Shown here: piece by piece, positions 1-12,927 of the stretch
How the letters are laid out: each line of letters begins with the position of its first letter
Numbering within the stretch: the first letter of the stretch is position 1
Assembly: GCF_963675165.1 (NCBI RefSeq)
Contig: NC_087380.1
Location: 7,326,517-7,390,516, forward strand
Direction of reading: 5' to 3'
Length of the DNA stretch: 64,000 bases
DNA from: Halichondria panicea
Lineage: Eukaryota; Porifera; Demospongiae; Suberitida; Halichondriidae
Notes under the pieces: generated by a model
The model's database searches: none
The model's input: only the letters and a program-made list of their open reading frames with translations
Told to the model about the DNA's origin: nothing
Program-made: the position numbers and the translations under genes

Positions 1-3000
1 CCCTCGTACAGACAGGGGGTGGGCTGACACAGGTCACATGACAGTGAGGGACAGACAACAGAGCAGTTCTTGCCGATTGTTTCAGGAGGGCACTCGCAGT
101 GATAGTCCAGCACATTGTCTGTACATACACCCCCGAAATAACATGGGGAGGGGTCACAAAGGTCAACTGGCGTAGTACAAAGGTCGTATCTATTGTAGCC
201 GTACGGACAGTGACAAGTGTGGCCCATATGAAATGGCTGGGATATGTATACGTTCCTTCCAAGGTACAAAGTTCGATATGGGATCCCAGATGGCCTGTAA
301 GTAGTCATTGTAATCACAGGTCGGCAGAGTTGTAGATTGGGGCAAGGTTCGTCTGCACACACGTTATTCGTGTACCCAACCAGAGTGGAGAGTCTAGAAT
401 TATGTTGATTAGACGATAGCCGGTCAATAACAACATCTTGTTCGATATACCCGAGGCCAGTGGTGTCCCGTACGGCAAAGGCTAGCACTATAGTGTCCCT
501 CTCTCCAGCCTCCATTAATCCAAACGTCTCAATCTTCTCTCGACCGCACGATAAAGATGCGGCAACAAAACTTGCAAACTGTTCGAGTTGCAAAGACACA
601 AAACTTGCCTCGGTCACACCGACAAATGATGCAACCACTCCATTACTCAGCGTGAGATTAGACAACACATTAACGTACACCAAAACCAGCCCATGTCCTG
701 TAGCATTGCCCCAGGCCGACACACTCACGTTGAGACTGTACACACTCGACACTACTCCACGACTAACAATAATCTCCCCACCGTCCTCAGATATAGAGAA
801 ATAACGACGAACACAAGGGTCAGAGTTCGCTAATGAGAATACGTATGGTACCCCCTCCTCTTGTTCTGTAATAGCCACTCGGCCAATAAAGTTCAGTTTG
901 CTAATTTGAGATTCAAATACATTGAAATAAATAGTGAGTGGTTCCAATCTTGGAATTCCATCGTCTCTTATAATCGCTATGACAACCGGTACCGCCCTCG
1001 ACAGGTGAAAATGCTGAGCTGTGACTTGTAACACGTATTCTCGTTCATCCCGTATGGGGTCCAGCGTTGTCGTGGTAACTATCACCCCCGTTTCCTGGTT
1101 GATACTAAACAAAGTTCGATCTCCGCTTGTGATGTCATAGAGAATAGAAGATTCAAGGTCACTGGAGGTCGCTTGGACCGTTAAAAGTTCAGAGTTTGCT
1201 GGTGTTTCCACGGTAACACGTACATTGTATATAAGTTCGCTGAATATTGGAGGATAGTCTATTTCATCACCGACGGCAACGCTGATGGTTATATCGTTAC
1301 CAAGAGGCTCCTCCCCTCTGTCGGACACATGCACCACCACCTATAAGGGGGGTGAGAGTACAAAGGTCAATTACAGAGGTCAATACGTACTAACACTATA
1401 GTTACCTCATAATGGTCTCTCCTCTCGCGATCCAGAGAGGTCAAAGTGTAAACAAGTCCATTATCGTACACTCCAAACACGCCCACAGCCGCACTCTCGC
1501 CCACCACACCCCACACAAGGTCAGAGTTCGATCCAGTGTCAGCATCACATGCAGACAGTTGCAATACAGACGTGTGAGATGCTTGATTCTCCAAAACAGT
1601 CACTGAAGATAAGCTCCCCTCAAAAATCGGGCGATTGTCGTTTTCATCCGTCACTGCAATTTCCACACGAGCACTTGAGCTAAGTGGGGGCTGTCCCCCG
1701 TCACTGGCCTCTATTGTAAATGCGTATATATTAGGAGGAGTCTCATAGTCGAGTGTGCGCGCTATACTGATGGTACCAGTCATGAGGTCAATAGTGAAGG
1801 ACGAGTGGATATCAGGTGAGGTGTAGCTGATAAGGGCATTGCTACCGATATCGCGATCTGTTGCTAGCACTGTGAGTAGTTGGGTTCCAACCGGAGCTGC
1901 CTCTGACACAGGAAGCGGTGTATAGAAGGTATTATGAAACAATGGCCTCTCATCGTTTTCGTCCGTCACATTGATGTATACTAGTGTTGGAAGGCTCTCG
2001 AATTGTAGATCCGTTGCTATGACGACCAGCGTGTATTCCGATCTCTGCTCCCGATCGAGACGAATTCTACTCGTTATTAAACCATTAAATGTTCCCATAG
2101 CGAACGCATTGCCATGGTTACCAGACTGAATGTAATATTCTATGGAGGATGATCCCGAGTCACTGTCACTGGCAAGCACTTGGGTGACCTCTGACCCCGC
2201 GGGCTCGTTCTCTAGTATAAGCCCAGTGTACGCTGACTGGTTAAACACGGGATGCTCGTCGTTCACATCTGTCACACGTATCACAACTGTAACACGACTC
2301 ACACGAGGGGACGCTCCACCATCACGAGCCTCCACAGTGAACGTGTATACGTCTCTCACCTCTCTATCCAATGTTGTCCGTGTAGAAACAACTCCAGTGA
2401 CAGAATCGATGGCAAACATAGTCAGTATACTAGGCTCTGCGGTAGAGTTAAGAGAATATGATATATGGCCGAATTCTCCAAGGTCTAAATCGTCCGCTGT
2501 TACCGTGACAACTTGGGACGGTACGGCAACACTCTCGAGGACTGATACGGTATATTGTGAGCGGCTAAACAAAGGGGCGTGGTCGTTTACGTTGCCGACG
2601 GTAACATGTACGCTGACAAATGAGCGCAGAGATGGGTTGACAGTTGAATGTGCTTGCACTATGAGGCTGTAGACTTGAGTAGTCTCATAGTCCAGTGTGG
2701 CCACTAGTGACAAGTGGCCAGTCGTCTGATCAATACTGAACCTAAGAGGATAATGTGATGGAATACCGTATATAGCGGGTATATTTGGAGGGTATAAATG
2801 TTCGTGGTTTTCGCTGATGAAGCATCTACTGCGAACATTTATACCCACGAATTTAATATCGCATGCATGCATGCTGCTATTCAGCGAAAATAAAATCCGC
2901 GAAAACCTTCGAACGGTCATTCTGCAAAAATGTACCCTCGAAATATACCCGCTGTACGGTACATATACCCACACATGCATGCATACAGCTATTGAGGTGT

Positions 3001-6000
3001 GTGTGTACGTACGTGTCATGCATGGTCGTATCTAGTTAAAAACAAACCGAAAAGATATTTTATACATAATTTAACTATTTCTGTTATTAATACTGTTATA
3101 GGTTATTGGGGTTGATCGATACGAAATTCAAGTTATGGAAGCTGCCTTGAACAATTGATTAAACGGATAGGGGATTGCAGTTGAATATCTTTCAACAACC
3201 GTAACTTTAGTGTTGGTGATCTAGGGTCGAAATTGGCAAATTCTATCATCTTCCAAATATGAACATGATGATTCCATTTGTCTTTTTAAGTGAAGCTTTA
3301 ACTAATATCTCACCTCCCGTCGTAATCCCCATCCACTATGAAGTACTCCAATGCAGCCAGCGGAGGTGAGTCATTGCTAACAGCTTCCACGGTAACCAGG
3401 TACGCAATAGGGGGCGTGTCTTCAGGCAGTGTGACAGAGTACGAGGAGGCATTGAACACAGGGAGGGAGTCGGCTTCATCAGTTACTCGTATCTCTACCG
3501 TTGCTGAGCTACTCAGTACAGGATTGCCGCCATCATGAGCTAGAATAGTCAGTTGATAGTGGGGGGTCGTCTCATAGTCTAGTTGTGCTCTTAGTGTGAG
3601 TGTAGCCTGGTTGCCAGTCTGGAGAAGACTAAACGTGTTGTCAGGGTCGTTGAGAATGGTGAAAGTGACTTGACCATTGGACCCACTGTCTTCATCAATC
3701 ACCAACATCTGGAGAATATCCGACGACACCTTCGAAAGAAAAGAAGGAAATATTAAATTAGAATAGTCATCAATCAGTGATGTGCCCACGTACACTGGTC
3801 GGTGGTGGTGGCTGGTACTAACCACCTCTAGACAACAATAACCACCTCTGAGACCTAGCCTACTACATAAAAGAGTGTGCCTGAATTGAGATTGTAATTG
3901 CTGATTAAAATGGCCATACACCACTTGGCAGATTCTAGGCACATTATGATTACGCAATAGTATACAGTGGCTTTAGCCGTGATTCTGTAGATACCCTCAG
4001 AGTCAATTACTATAACGGTATTATAGTGAATACCTGAGTGTTTTCACTGACTGGCTGGATGAAGTAGGTGCCCTGTTGGAAGGTGGGTGGATTGTCGTTC
4101 AGATCTTGGACGGTTAGAGTGAACGTGGACACGGCACTCTTCCCACCACCGTCTTCTGCTCGTACTCGGAAGGTTAAGACGGAGGTGGTCTCGTGATCCA
4201 ACATCGCTGTGAGGGGAGGTACACATAACCAACCAACCAACCAACACCATGCAGTAGTGGATACCAGAGGAGGTCCGACATGTGTGCACGAATCACTACA
4301 AGTTCAGTGCATTGATGTCATTGCGGTCACGTGATAACATCCAGGCCACAATGCACTGAACTTGTAGTGATTCGTGCACGCATGTCGGACCTCCTCTGAG
4401 TGGATAGTAAAGGGACTCTTTGGGCTATCATTGTTGGAGGTTATGTTGTTTATAAGTCGGGTGAAAAATCAGCTTGACTATCTGATAATATACTTTATTA
4501 CTCTATATATAATTATAGCAACAAAGCAAGTGATATTACCAGGAGTGCATGACTCCTGATATTACACACAATGGAAGGTTGAACAATGGATGATGTCATA
4601 AACTTAACCCGTCGTCATGATGATGGGATATATACATTGTGTACACAGTGTCTGCATGTCTGGAGAGTGTGGTGTTTATAAATGGATGACTAATTTCATG
4701 GAATGCCTCGATCGCAATACTCAATCGCACCAACAACTGTCAGCCAAATTAAGTCAGGGCAAGTCTTTAATACTAGGAACATCCCTGGGGATAAACATCC
4801 ATTATCTACCACAAACATCCAATAAATAACAAATTGACTCGGTAATTAAGACACCGAGACAGCTCATAAATCACTTACAACAATACCGTGCCAACAACAA
4901 TTAATCTGCCATGCTATTGACTTAGCTACCTTCACAAGGCCTCAGAAAGTTCGAAGGATCTTCAGTGAAGGACCTTCAGTAAAGGATCTTGTGAAGGACG
5001 TTCAGTGCGGTCTGGGATCGAGACTAGCTATTGACTAACTATTGACTATGGTCTCTCACTTGGTGACTAGATAATTAAGACACGATCGAGACAACTATAA
5101 AAATCACTCTGGCAATAGCTTACGAATGTCATGCCAACAATTAATAATTATCGTATAGCGCGTGTATTTTTTCGTATCATAGAGCATCATACGAAAATTA
5201 AATTATTCTACCACAAATTAACACACTCAACGTCACTATCCTGAGCTGCACGAATATTTAAAATACGAAATGTTTAATTGGACAGTTCATACAAAAATTT
5301 GCACCAACGAAAATTACTACCATATTACAAGAATATTTTGCAGGTGAAAAACCTTTGCGAATGAGCCAAATCAGTAGACCTTTTGCTATCTAACTATTGC
5401 AATCTGACAAGGATCGTGTGCATTCACTAATAATTTAAGGTTTTGCGATTTTATTGTTGCGAATTTATCAACTCTCGCAAAGTTCGCATAATCATGTTTG
5501 ATGCTAGTAATACTAGTAGATCTCAGTGATAAGATAACTCACCGGTCACTGTAATGTCTCCATGTTGAGAGTGGATCTCAAACAGTGACAGTACGCTCTC
5601 ATCGCCGCTAGCAACCAGCGAGTATGTAACTTCACCTTCAATTCCCACGTCTGGATCATTAGCGATGACCGTTCCCACGGTAACACCAGGCTCGTTATTC
5701 TCGTACAGTAGCTCCGAGTAAAAAAGTGTATTAAATCGAGGGGGGGTGTTGGATACTTGACGAAGCGTCCGTAAGTGACCATGGCTAATTTGAGATGTGG
5801 CAGGTGAGGTCAACAGAGGGGAGTCAACAATATGGTCATGAATATCATTAGTGGGCTTAGCCAAAGAGGACAAAGGCCTGACAGACAGTACAAGAGAGTT
5901 GCCTGGGGCAGCACTCAAACACGACGCTCGATCAAAAGCCAAGGAGTGTGTCGTATTAATCAACAGACTCTTTGTGTGATTAGCAGACATTGAAACTGTT

Positions 6001-6452
6001 ATATTAACCCATTCTTCATGTTTGTCCACTCCTTGGCCACCTCCTTTGTCGATGGTATGTACACGAACAAATCCATCGTATTGGGCATGCTCGAATAGCC
6101 CTCCTCCTTGTAGTGTAGCCCCTGAGGGCAGAGTCAAGTACTCCAATGGGTTCCACCAACATCCAATCTTGCTGCACACTCCAAAAAGATTTAGATCAAT
6201 TTCCTCAGTCTCTTGAGCAGGTCCAGTCAGTAATAGATGAGCAGTCTTGTCTCTGTTCCCCTGAGGGCAGACACATTGTAGCATAGATCTCTTGTTGCTT
6301 GTTTGCACTATCTTGAGCCATGGAGTATTCGTTGTGTGGACCATGTGGCCTTCTGGGTGGTCGAGGTAGCCACAGGGGGTCCATGAGATGGCTTCTCCAG
6401 ACCACCACAGAATTAGAACAAGCTGCAGGCAGAGAGGGGGGAGGGTCTGCAT
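1..6452 (-). CDS. Flamingo/CELSR-type cadherin, 5' part (continues off the left edge)
   Basis: Cell-surface adhesion protein. Exons on the minus strand: 6452-5543, 4206-4034, 3729-3314, 2741-1406, and 1340 to beyond base 1; all junctions are GT-AG and keep phase. ATG at 6452 opens a signal peptide (hydrophobic LCLQLVLILWW); an upstream in-frame TTG is not used. About nine cadherin repeats follow, with linkers such as DLNDNPP, NVNDHAP, DVNDEHP and DENDNRP and DYE/DRE motifs. Repeats 8 and 9 are degenerate. After the last repeat comes a long region ending NNVCADEPCPN, then an EGF domain with a long insert between its second and third loop cysteines, then CDPSPCYFGGVC and further EGF cysteines. 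This order (nine cadherin repeats, insert-bearing EGF, ordinary EGFs) is that of Flamingo/CELSR. LamG, GAIN and 7TM parts would lie left of the window. A FAT-like protein is the alternative. Confidence 0.82.
2742..3313. repeat. Cadherin intron holding a fold-back element (2765-2961)
   Basis: This intron contains an element whose ends are near-complementary: GTATATAGCGGGTATATT at the left and AATATACCCGCTGTACGG at the right. It carries internal inverted segments around 'aacatttatacccacgaattt'. Related copies lie at 27280-27480, 34781-34917, 58699-58816 and 58855-59063. The remainder (2962-3313) shows nothing coding. Confidence 0.7.
4265..4398. repeat. Long inverted repeat (hairpin) in a cadherin intron
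   Basis: Arms 4265-4313 and 4350-4398 are 49 bases each and complementary at 48 of 49 positions, with a 36-base loop. It lies inside the 1.3-kb first intron of the cadherin gene (4207-5542). The rest of that intron is AT-rich and has no coding signal. Confidence 0.9.
5319..5519. repeat. MITE-like element, copy 1 of 3
   Basis: About 200 bases with imperfect terminal inverted repeats of the type TATTACTAGAATATTTTGC. Internal landmarks are 'aaggatcgtgtg', 'ttttgcgattttatt' and 'gtttgatgct'. The same order of landmarks is seen at 11353-11552 and 34223-34427, so this is a dispersed family. Here it sits in the cadherin's first intron, close to the donor at 5542. Confidence 0.7.
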
Positions 6453-7025
6453 GCTGTGAAACTGCAGCAAGCTAGCTAGCGCGATTAATCTAGGTCCTAC
6501 CTAGCTTAATGGGTAGAACGTGTATAGCTCATTGTTAAGAGAAGTATGCATCCTAGACTATGACTTCACTTTGCATGTAACTTACCAATAAATAAATCTG
6601 TCTTCTTTGGATATCAAGAGCCATTTTGCAACTGAAAGCAATAGTTCTTGTTGCACAAACTCCTCTAGTTATCTTGATGAGTGATCTGCCTTACCATCAT
6701 CTCTGCATCAGTAGTACTCTTAGCTACTAGTAGGAGTATGTGCTAATAAAGAGTGGTGTGTCAAGTTATCAACAATCTGAGCTCAGCTATGAATATCATT
6801 AAAACTAACAGATAATGAATATGCTGAGTTGACAATCTTTAAGTGGAGGCAATAAAGAAAACGAAGAAGATTCCAACTATGCAATTAAAAAACTATGAAT
6901 TTTAAACAGATCATTATGAAAATGCAATCGTTGATCACGTGATCCCAACTATAAAGTTTTATAACTTTTAGTAACACTGGAAAGAGGACCTTTCTTCGCT
7001 TGGCGCCTATCTAAGCTCTGACAAG
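6453..7025. promoter_or_regulatory. Divergent intergenic region between cadherin and Eps15
   Basis: The 573 bases separate two start codons that point away from each other, so both promoters should lie here. I see no clear TATA box placed for either gene. The stretch is AT-rich with several short direct repeats, and nothing coding. Confidence 0.45.
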
Positions 7026-10000
7026 ATGGCTGGACTGCCTCCCATTACACAGGTAGGCAGTACTGTCAAAGTCTCAAGGCTCAGTTTGACTTTGTTTTGT
7101 CCTAGTTGGCTGGCAACCATCGAGTTTTATTTGAGGGTTTCTGGGCCCTTGTGGATCAGGCTGGTAGTGGCAGTGTGCCAGCCAGCATCGCTGCTGAGTT
7201 CCTCAAGAAGAGCCAACTGAGAGAGTCTGTCCTACACAAGGTACTCCATCATAGTACGCTAACGTACCATAATTATAACCAACACGATCGCCCCAATGTA
7301 CGTGTAGAGTATATATAATTATACTGTAGTTGATGTACTACAGCGCCAGAAGAAAATCATGTACAAAAAACAAATTTATGTAAGAGTGGCGCTGTAATTA
7401 CATCGACTACGGTATTATCATTCGTTTAAGACATGTACATGTACATGTCCATATATTCCTCAGATCTGGGATTTGAGTGACCCAACGTCAACAGGAAGTC
7501 TTGACAAGCAAGGCTTCTTCATGGCTCTCCGTCTGGTGGCCGCCTGCCAGAAGGGCAAGGAAGCGAATGTTACCAACATAGCTCTCACTGACCCCCCTCC
7601 AAGGTTTAACGGCATAGACCACGCCTCCCTGGATGGACGGAGCAAGTGGAGCATTGACAAAGACGAGCAGACCAGATACGAGCATCTCTTTCAAGTGAGG
7701 GAATGGTCTACTACACTAATTACATACCAGGGACATGCCCACACTGCACTGATCGTGGTACCAAACCGATAGACAAGAATAACCACCACTGTAGGCCTAG
7801 TTTAACACATGAAAGAGGCAATTTATGTATTAAATTGGAGGATTAAAAATAGTCACCACTTCGAAATTTTGTGAACACTATTATAGAAGCTGTACGAACC
7901 CCCCCCCCTCTGTGTAATAGATGTGTTGCCTCTCACTGTAGAGCCTGATTCCGACCAATGGGTTACTCTCAGGGGACAAGGCAAGACCCTTCATGCTCTC
8001 ATCCAAACTACCCATGGATGTCCTGGGGAAGGTGTGGAATCTTTCTGACATTGACAAAGATGGTAGCCTGGACAAGGATGAATTTTCAGTGGTGAGAAAA
8101 CACACTATTAACTTAATGTACATTTTAAAAATTTTCCAATGACTGATTATCCTATTGTCCCCTCCTGCAGGCTATGAAGTTGATCTCTCTTGCCCAGGGT
8201 GGTGAGACTCTACCCCCATCCCTCCCCTCCACGCTTATACCCCCCTCTAAGACCAAGGGGGGCGTGTCCTTCCCCCCTACGTCCATGGGGGCCATGTCTT
8301 TCCCCCCTACGTCCATGGAGGCTCCTCTGAATACCAGCATCCTGAATACCAGCATCCCAGAATCTCCTATTACAAGAACCCAGGCCACTAGTGTAAGCGT
8401 GTTGTGTCTTTAATGGCTCAACTACAATGTGTGTACATGTATACACTGTAGTTCCATTACCGGCCTTGTACATGTGTGTGGGTGTGTGAGGGTGTGTGTG
8501 TGTGGGTGTGTGAGGGTGTGTGTGTGTGTACAAAAGTATAGGTGAGAGGTAGTCATAATTACTGACTCAGCCTAGGAGTGGAAAAGGCTATCTAATTTCA
8601 CGTACAAAAATTTCACGTACTAATCCAATGTTAGTACTGTTCTGGTATACTGGAGTGTGTGTGTGTGTGTGCATCAGCAAAGCCCCTCCCCTTGCAGACA
8701 GAGTGGGTGGTTCCCCCTGAGGCTAAGGCAAAGTACGACACCTACTTCCAGGGTATTGACAAGGATCACGATGGAATAGTGTCGGGAGATGAGGCTCGAA
8801 CTCTCTTTATGGCCTCCAACCTGCCACCCAAACTACTAGCCCACGTCTGGTGAGTGGGAGCCATGCTCTCTGTATTATAGTAGCTTTAGAAACATGTAGC
8901 AGACTACAGTAGCCTAAGTATAGCATTGTTTAGATTCCCAGCAATACTGGGCGCCTTATTTAGAAGAAGTACGGTGACTGTTTGTAGAAGATGACAGAGG
9001 CTTTTTATAATTATGTTTGCAAAACAAGAAAACACAAATGAATTTATATGGTGCTACATAGGGGAAATGTCCTGGTGGGCGCATAATTAGAAGGAGCCTT
9101 ATTTCGAAGAAGTGCGGTAGTTAAACTATAACATCTCTCTGCTCCTGCAGGCATCTGTGTGATATTGACAAGACAGGCAAGCTCAACGGTGATCAGTTTG
9201 CGCTGGCCATGTTCTTAATAGCAGAGAAGGTTCGAGGGAAGGAAGTACCCACTGAGCTCACACCTGCCATGATACCACCGGCACTACGGAAACAGACCAC
9301 ACCCCCTAACAACACGCCCACACACAGCTCTGCCGCTTCTAGTTGGGCATCCCCGGCTTGGAGCGCACCTGGAGTCGCTATGGCAACGTCTGTAGCCATA
9401 GCTACATCAGCTTCAAGTACATCGACAGCATGGTCTACTACGCCCACCAGTTTAATGGGGGAACCCATGGCAACAACTGGCGAGGAGGGGGATGGGTTTG
9501 GGAGTGACTTCTCATCCATCATGGAACTAGACACCATCTCGAAAGAAGTGGACACCATTCGAAAGTAAGTACATGTGTTCAGTTGAATGCTCCATAAATA
9601 ACTAGTCTACTGTACATGGATTCAACTAGCAATTTTATGGCTTAGAATATTGTAACATAGGAGAGCAAGCAAAGCATGATGTTGGTAGATTTGGTAGATT
9701 TATATATAACAAAGTCTGTTGTTGTACACTGTCTGTACAGACTGTCACACCATTTACTCATGGTAATACTCCCTCCAGAGAGAAGTCTCAGCTGTCAGAG
9801 GAAATAAAGAGCAAGCAGGAGTTGATCCTGTCCCGTCAGTCTGAGGTGGAGGGACTACAGAATGAGGCTGAGGCCAGTGCTGGGCAGAGAGAGAGACTGG
9901 AGAAAGAGAGGGCGGAGGCTCAGGAACGTTTGGAAGAGTTAGACAGAGATAAGGGACGTGTGGACAGGGAGATTGCTGAGATGAGACGCAAGTGTGAGGA

Positions 10001-10242
10001 GGAACAAAAAGAGGTACTTTGTGTGTGTATCAACACTAGCTATTCATTCATTACGTTGTAACAGGTTGGAGTTATGCTCTCGCCAGATTTCTTGTTTCCA
10101 CGCTTTTTAGTTATGAGTCCAGGTAACCTTGTGTCAGCCGCTCTTTACCAAATTAATTTAGAATTAGAATCACCCCCCTACACACGCACACGCACACACG
10201 CACACACTCACACACACACACACTCACACACGCACGCACACG

Positions 10243-10324
<82 letters not shown>

Positions 10325-12927
10325 TCGATCGTCTCAAAGAGACATTATCAGCTCAGCAAGTGAGTAAGGCAAGTCAGACAGAAGAATTGGAAAAGCTGAG
10401 GGTTCAACTGGAGGCACTAAGGAAAGAAGAGAAAGAGTACAAAGACAATGTACACATGATAATCATTATGTTGAGCAATAATTCATTCTCATACTGTCCC
10501 TAGGTTGAAGCCAGTGCAGGGGAGCTGGACAAGCTACAGAAGGCCCACCAGAACATCCAAACCCAAATATCACAGGTACAAGAAATCTGAAAAATGTATG
10601 ATCTCATAACAAAGATTTTTCATTCACTCCCCCCCCCCCCCCATAGACTCGTCAGAAGATAGACTTGTACAAGGAGGAGCATCAGAGTCTCTCTGGGGCA
10701 CTGGCCATGTACCCTCCCATCTCAACCCCCTCCTCCACACGTTCATCCAGTGTTGTCAATATCAGTGACATGGCTCTCTCCCACTTGCCCTCTGAGTTAA
10801 ACGTACCGCACATTTCAGAGCCCGATGCCATCTCAGCCAGAGCCACTGTGAGTGTGTGTGGGGTGTGTGGAGGGGGTGGGTTGTTTTTGTGGGTTCGGCC
10901 CCTTCCTATCACACTACTGTTGAGATAGTCTTGTACTGGCTTATGAATTTCATCTGTAGCTCATTGTGTGTTTTTAGTCCTCACTTTGATCTTGTAGCCT
11001 ATATAATTATAGTAAAGTTCACCATGTGTCTGCTACGTATACAGGCTGGGTCCAGTAGTCCCGTGTCAAGCATCAGCGGGTTCAGCACTAACTCTCATAT
11101 GGACGATGGGGGCGAGGATTCAAGCGGCAAGGGAGACGACAAACGAACAGGGGCAGACCCCTTCACCTCCACACACACTGGGAGTGACCCTTTCGCTGCA
11201 TTCTCACTGCCTCCTGATGACCCCTTTGCCGTCAACAGAGGAGGAGGTGCAGCTTTCAAACCATCAGACTTGTCTGCATTTGATCCATTTGGAACCTCGG
11301 ATCCTTTTAAGGTAATTGTTTTGGACCTGTGTACATGTATATAAACTACATGTACCGTATTACTAGAATATTTTGCGAGTGAAAAACTTTTGCAAATGAC
11401 AAATCAGCGGAAAATGTACGTCTTGCGATCTAACTATTGCGTTCTGGCAAGAATCGTGTGTCATTACCAGTACTTAGTTTTGCAATTTTATTTTTGCCAA
11501 GTGATCAAATTTCACATATGTTTGATGCTCGCAAAACATTCTAGTAATACTGTAGAAGTGATTACGTATACATGTACGTGTAGTCATAGTGACATGCTGT
11601 ACAGCTGTTGACATGTTAATTTCTTGTAGGCTACAAGTTCTGCTCCTCCTGGTGACAATCTTTTTAAGAGTGATCCATTCGCTAGTAGTTCAGCGGGCAT
11701 GGTCAAGGCATCTGCCCCGCCCACCATGTCTGGTGGTAGCACCGACCCCTTCAGTGGACAAGACCCATTCAGTAGCGACCCCTTCGCTAGCATAGAGAGG
11801 AAAGACGGGGAACAGGTACATGTAATGTTACTACTTGCATGATGTACATGTACTGTCTTTATCGTATAGCGGGTAATGTTCTAGCAGCATATTTCACAGA
11901 TTGCGAATTTTGCGATTTATTTTCGAGGATAGAGGATCAAATGACCACACCCCTATATACAGTAGAGAGGTCTTTCAATACCGAGAGTAAAGTACCGGGA
12001 GTAAAGTACCGGGAGTAAACAATGATTCCCAATTTTCAGGGTTCGAGGTTAATTTGCAAATATCTCGAAAATAAAGCGCTTATAGTGTGTGCGTGTGTGC
12101 TACTACAGAATAGAGCAAGCTTATAATTCAGTTCATTGAGGTTTTCAGACTGCCTGCTCACTGTCACTGTCTACGCACTGTCACTGTCTACTCACTGTCA
12201 CTGTCTACCCTCTCCTTACAGCTGTCTGGTTGGTCCTCTAATGCTTTCTCTATGGACCCATTTGCCAGTCAAGGCTCCACCTCTGACCCCTTCTCCAGTG
12301 ATCCATTTGGGGATGACCCCTTCAGTCGCCAGGGCAACGCTGGAGAGGACAACCCCTTTAATCAACCAGCCCCATCAGCTAATAATGTCACAGTACCAGA
12401 ACCACTTCCTCAGGTACGAATGTCTGTGTGTACATGTTCATGTTGTTATTTGTGTAGATTCACTCACATGATTGTAACCTTACTGGCCACAGGGCTCTTA
12501 AAAACATTTTTAATACTAGTTTGGGTGACTAAGATCAATGCCTGCCTCCCCCCGGTTACTGGTGGCCAGTGGGTAAAGCACTCAACTCAAGAGCGGTCCA
12601 TGGTTGAGAGTTCGAGTCCCATCAGTAGCAGAAGTGTTTTCTAAGTATAGCTTTGCCCCGAGTAGGAGCATGTTCACCCCACATGCTAACAGGATGTAAA
12701 GCCGGAGGTCCCGATATTGATAGAGAAAGAAAAAAGTACCCTCCTCACACACACACACACTTGCCTCCCCTCCCCTCCTGCAGCCTGGTCCCCATGCCTC
12801 CAACACTGAGCGTCTACGTTGGGCACAGAGAGAGAGCGAGCGAGAACAAGCTCTGAGGAACAAAAGACAAGTAGAAGAGGAAGACGCCATTGCCAAAGCC
12901 ATCAGAGAGTCTATGAAGAAATCGTGA
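7026..12927 (+). CDS. EPS15: Eps15/Eps15R-like endocytic adaptor
   Basis: Clathrin-endocytosis scaffold, about 917 aa, similar to the usual Eps15 length. Exons: 7026-7052, 7106-7240, 7464-7694, 7942-8091, 8171-8392, 8698-8849, 9151-9564, 9779-10013, 10324-10449, 10504-10575, 10647-10847, 11045-11311, 11630-11815, 12222-12413, 12784-12927; all in phase. Three EH domains occupy residues about 10-105, 120-210 and 257-350. Their EF-hand-like loops include [13 protein letters not shown] and [13 protein letters not shown], and KVW/HVW motifs mark the NPF-binding fold. A coiled coil (about 440-600) follows. Next is a DPF-rich tail (about 680-870) typical of AP-2 appendage binding. A C-terminal acidic helix, [17 protein letters not shown], looks like a ubiquitin-interacting motif. 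The start was chosen as the first ATG before EH1. Confidence 0.93.
7322..7413. repeat. Small fold-back element in Eps15 intron 2
   Basis: Left end TACTGTAGTTGATGTACTA followed by CAGCGCCA is near-complementary to TGGCGCTG plus TAATTACATCGACTACGGTA at the right, making a hairpin of about 27-base arms. It resembles a very short MITE. Confidence 0.65.
8459..8670. repeat. (TG)n-rich intron stretch
   Basis: GTGTGTG/GGTGTGTGAGG tandem runs lie at 8473-8529 and 8655-8672 in Eps15 intron 5. Simple-sequence repeat, no coding content. Confidence 0.8.
10183..10321. repeat. (CA)n microsatellite abutting a splice acceptor
   Basis: Nearly pure CA dinucleotides run up to the acceptor CACACACAG at 10321-10323. 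The exon that starts at 10324 resumes the Eps15 coiled coil in frame, so the intron's 3' end is the microsatellite itself. Confidence 0.9.
11353..11552. repeat. MITE-like element, copy 2 of 3
   Basis: Starts ACCGTATTACTAGAATATT and ends ATTCTAGTAATACTG: good terminal inverted repeats. It lies in an Eps15 intron and matches the copies at 5319 and 34223 in landmark order. Confidence 0.8.
12556..12636 (+). repeat. tRNA-related sequence (probable SINE) with pol III A and B boxes
   Basis: TGGCCAGTGGG at 12563-12573 matches an A box and AGTTCGAGTCC at 12609-12619 a B box, about 35 bases apart as in a tRNA gene. The implied acceptor and T stems pair poorly, so a tRNA-derived SINE or tRNA pseudogene is likelier than a working tRNA. 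It lies in the last Eps15 intron, same strand. Confidence 0.6.

Noticed and set aside
2142-2672. 176-codon frame on the plus strand
   Set aside because: It is the antisense of cadherin repeats 4 and 5, which have clear calcium-binding motifs on the minus strand.
12556-12636. Functional tRNA gene
   Set aside because: A and B boxes are good, but acceptor and T-arm pairing are poor, so I call it tRNA-derived only.
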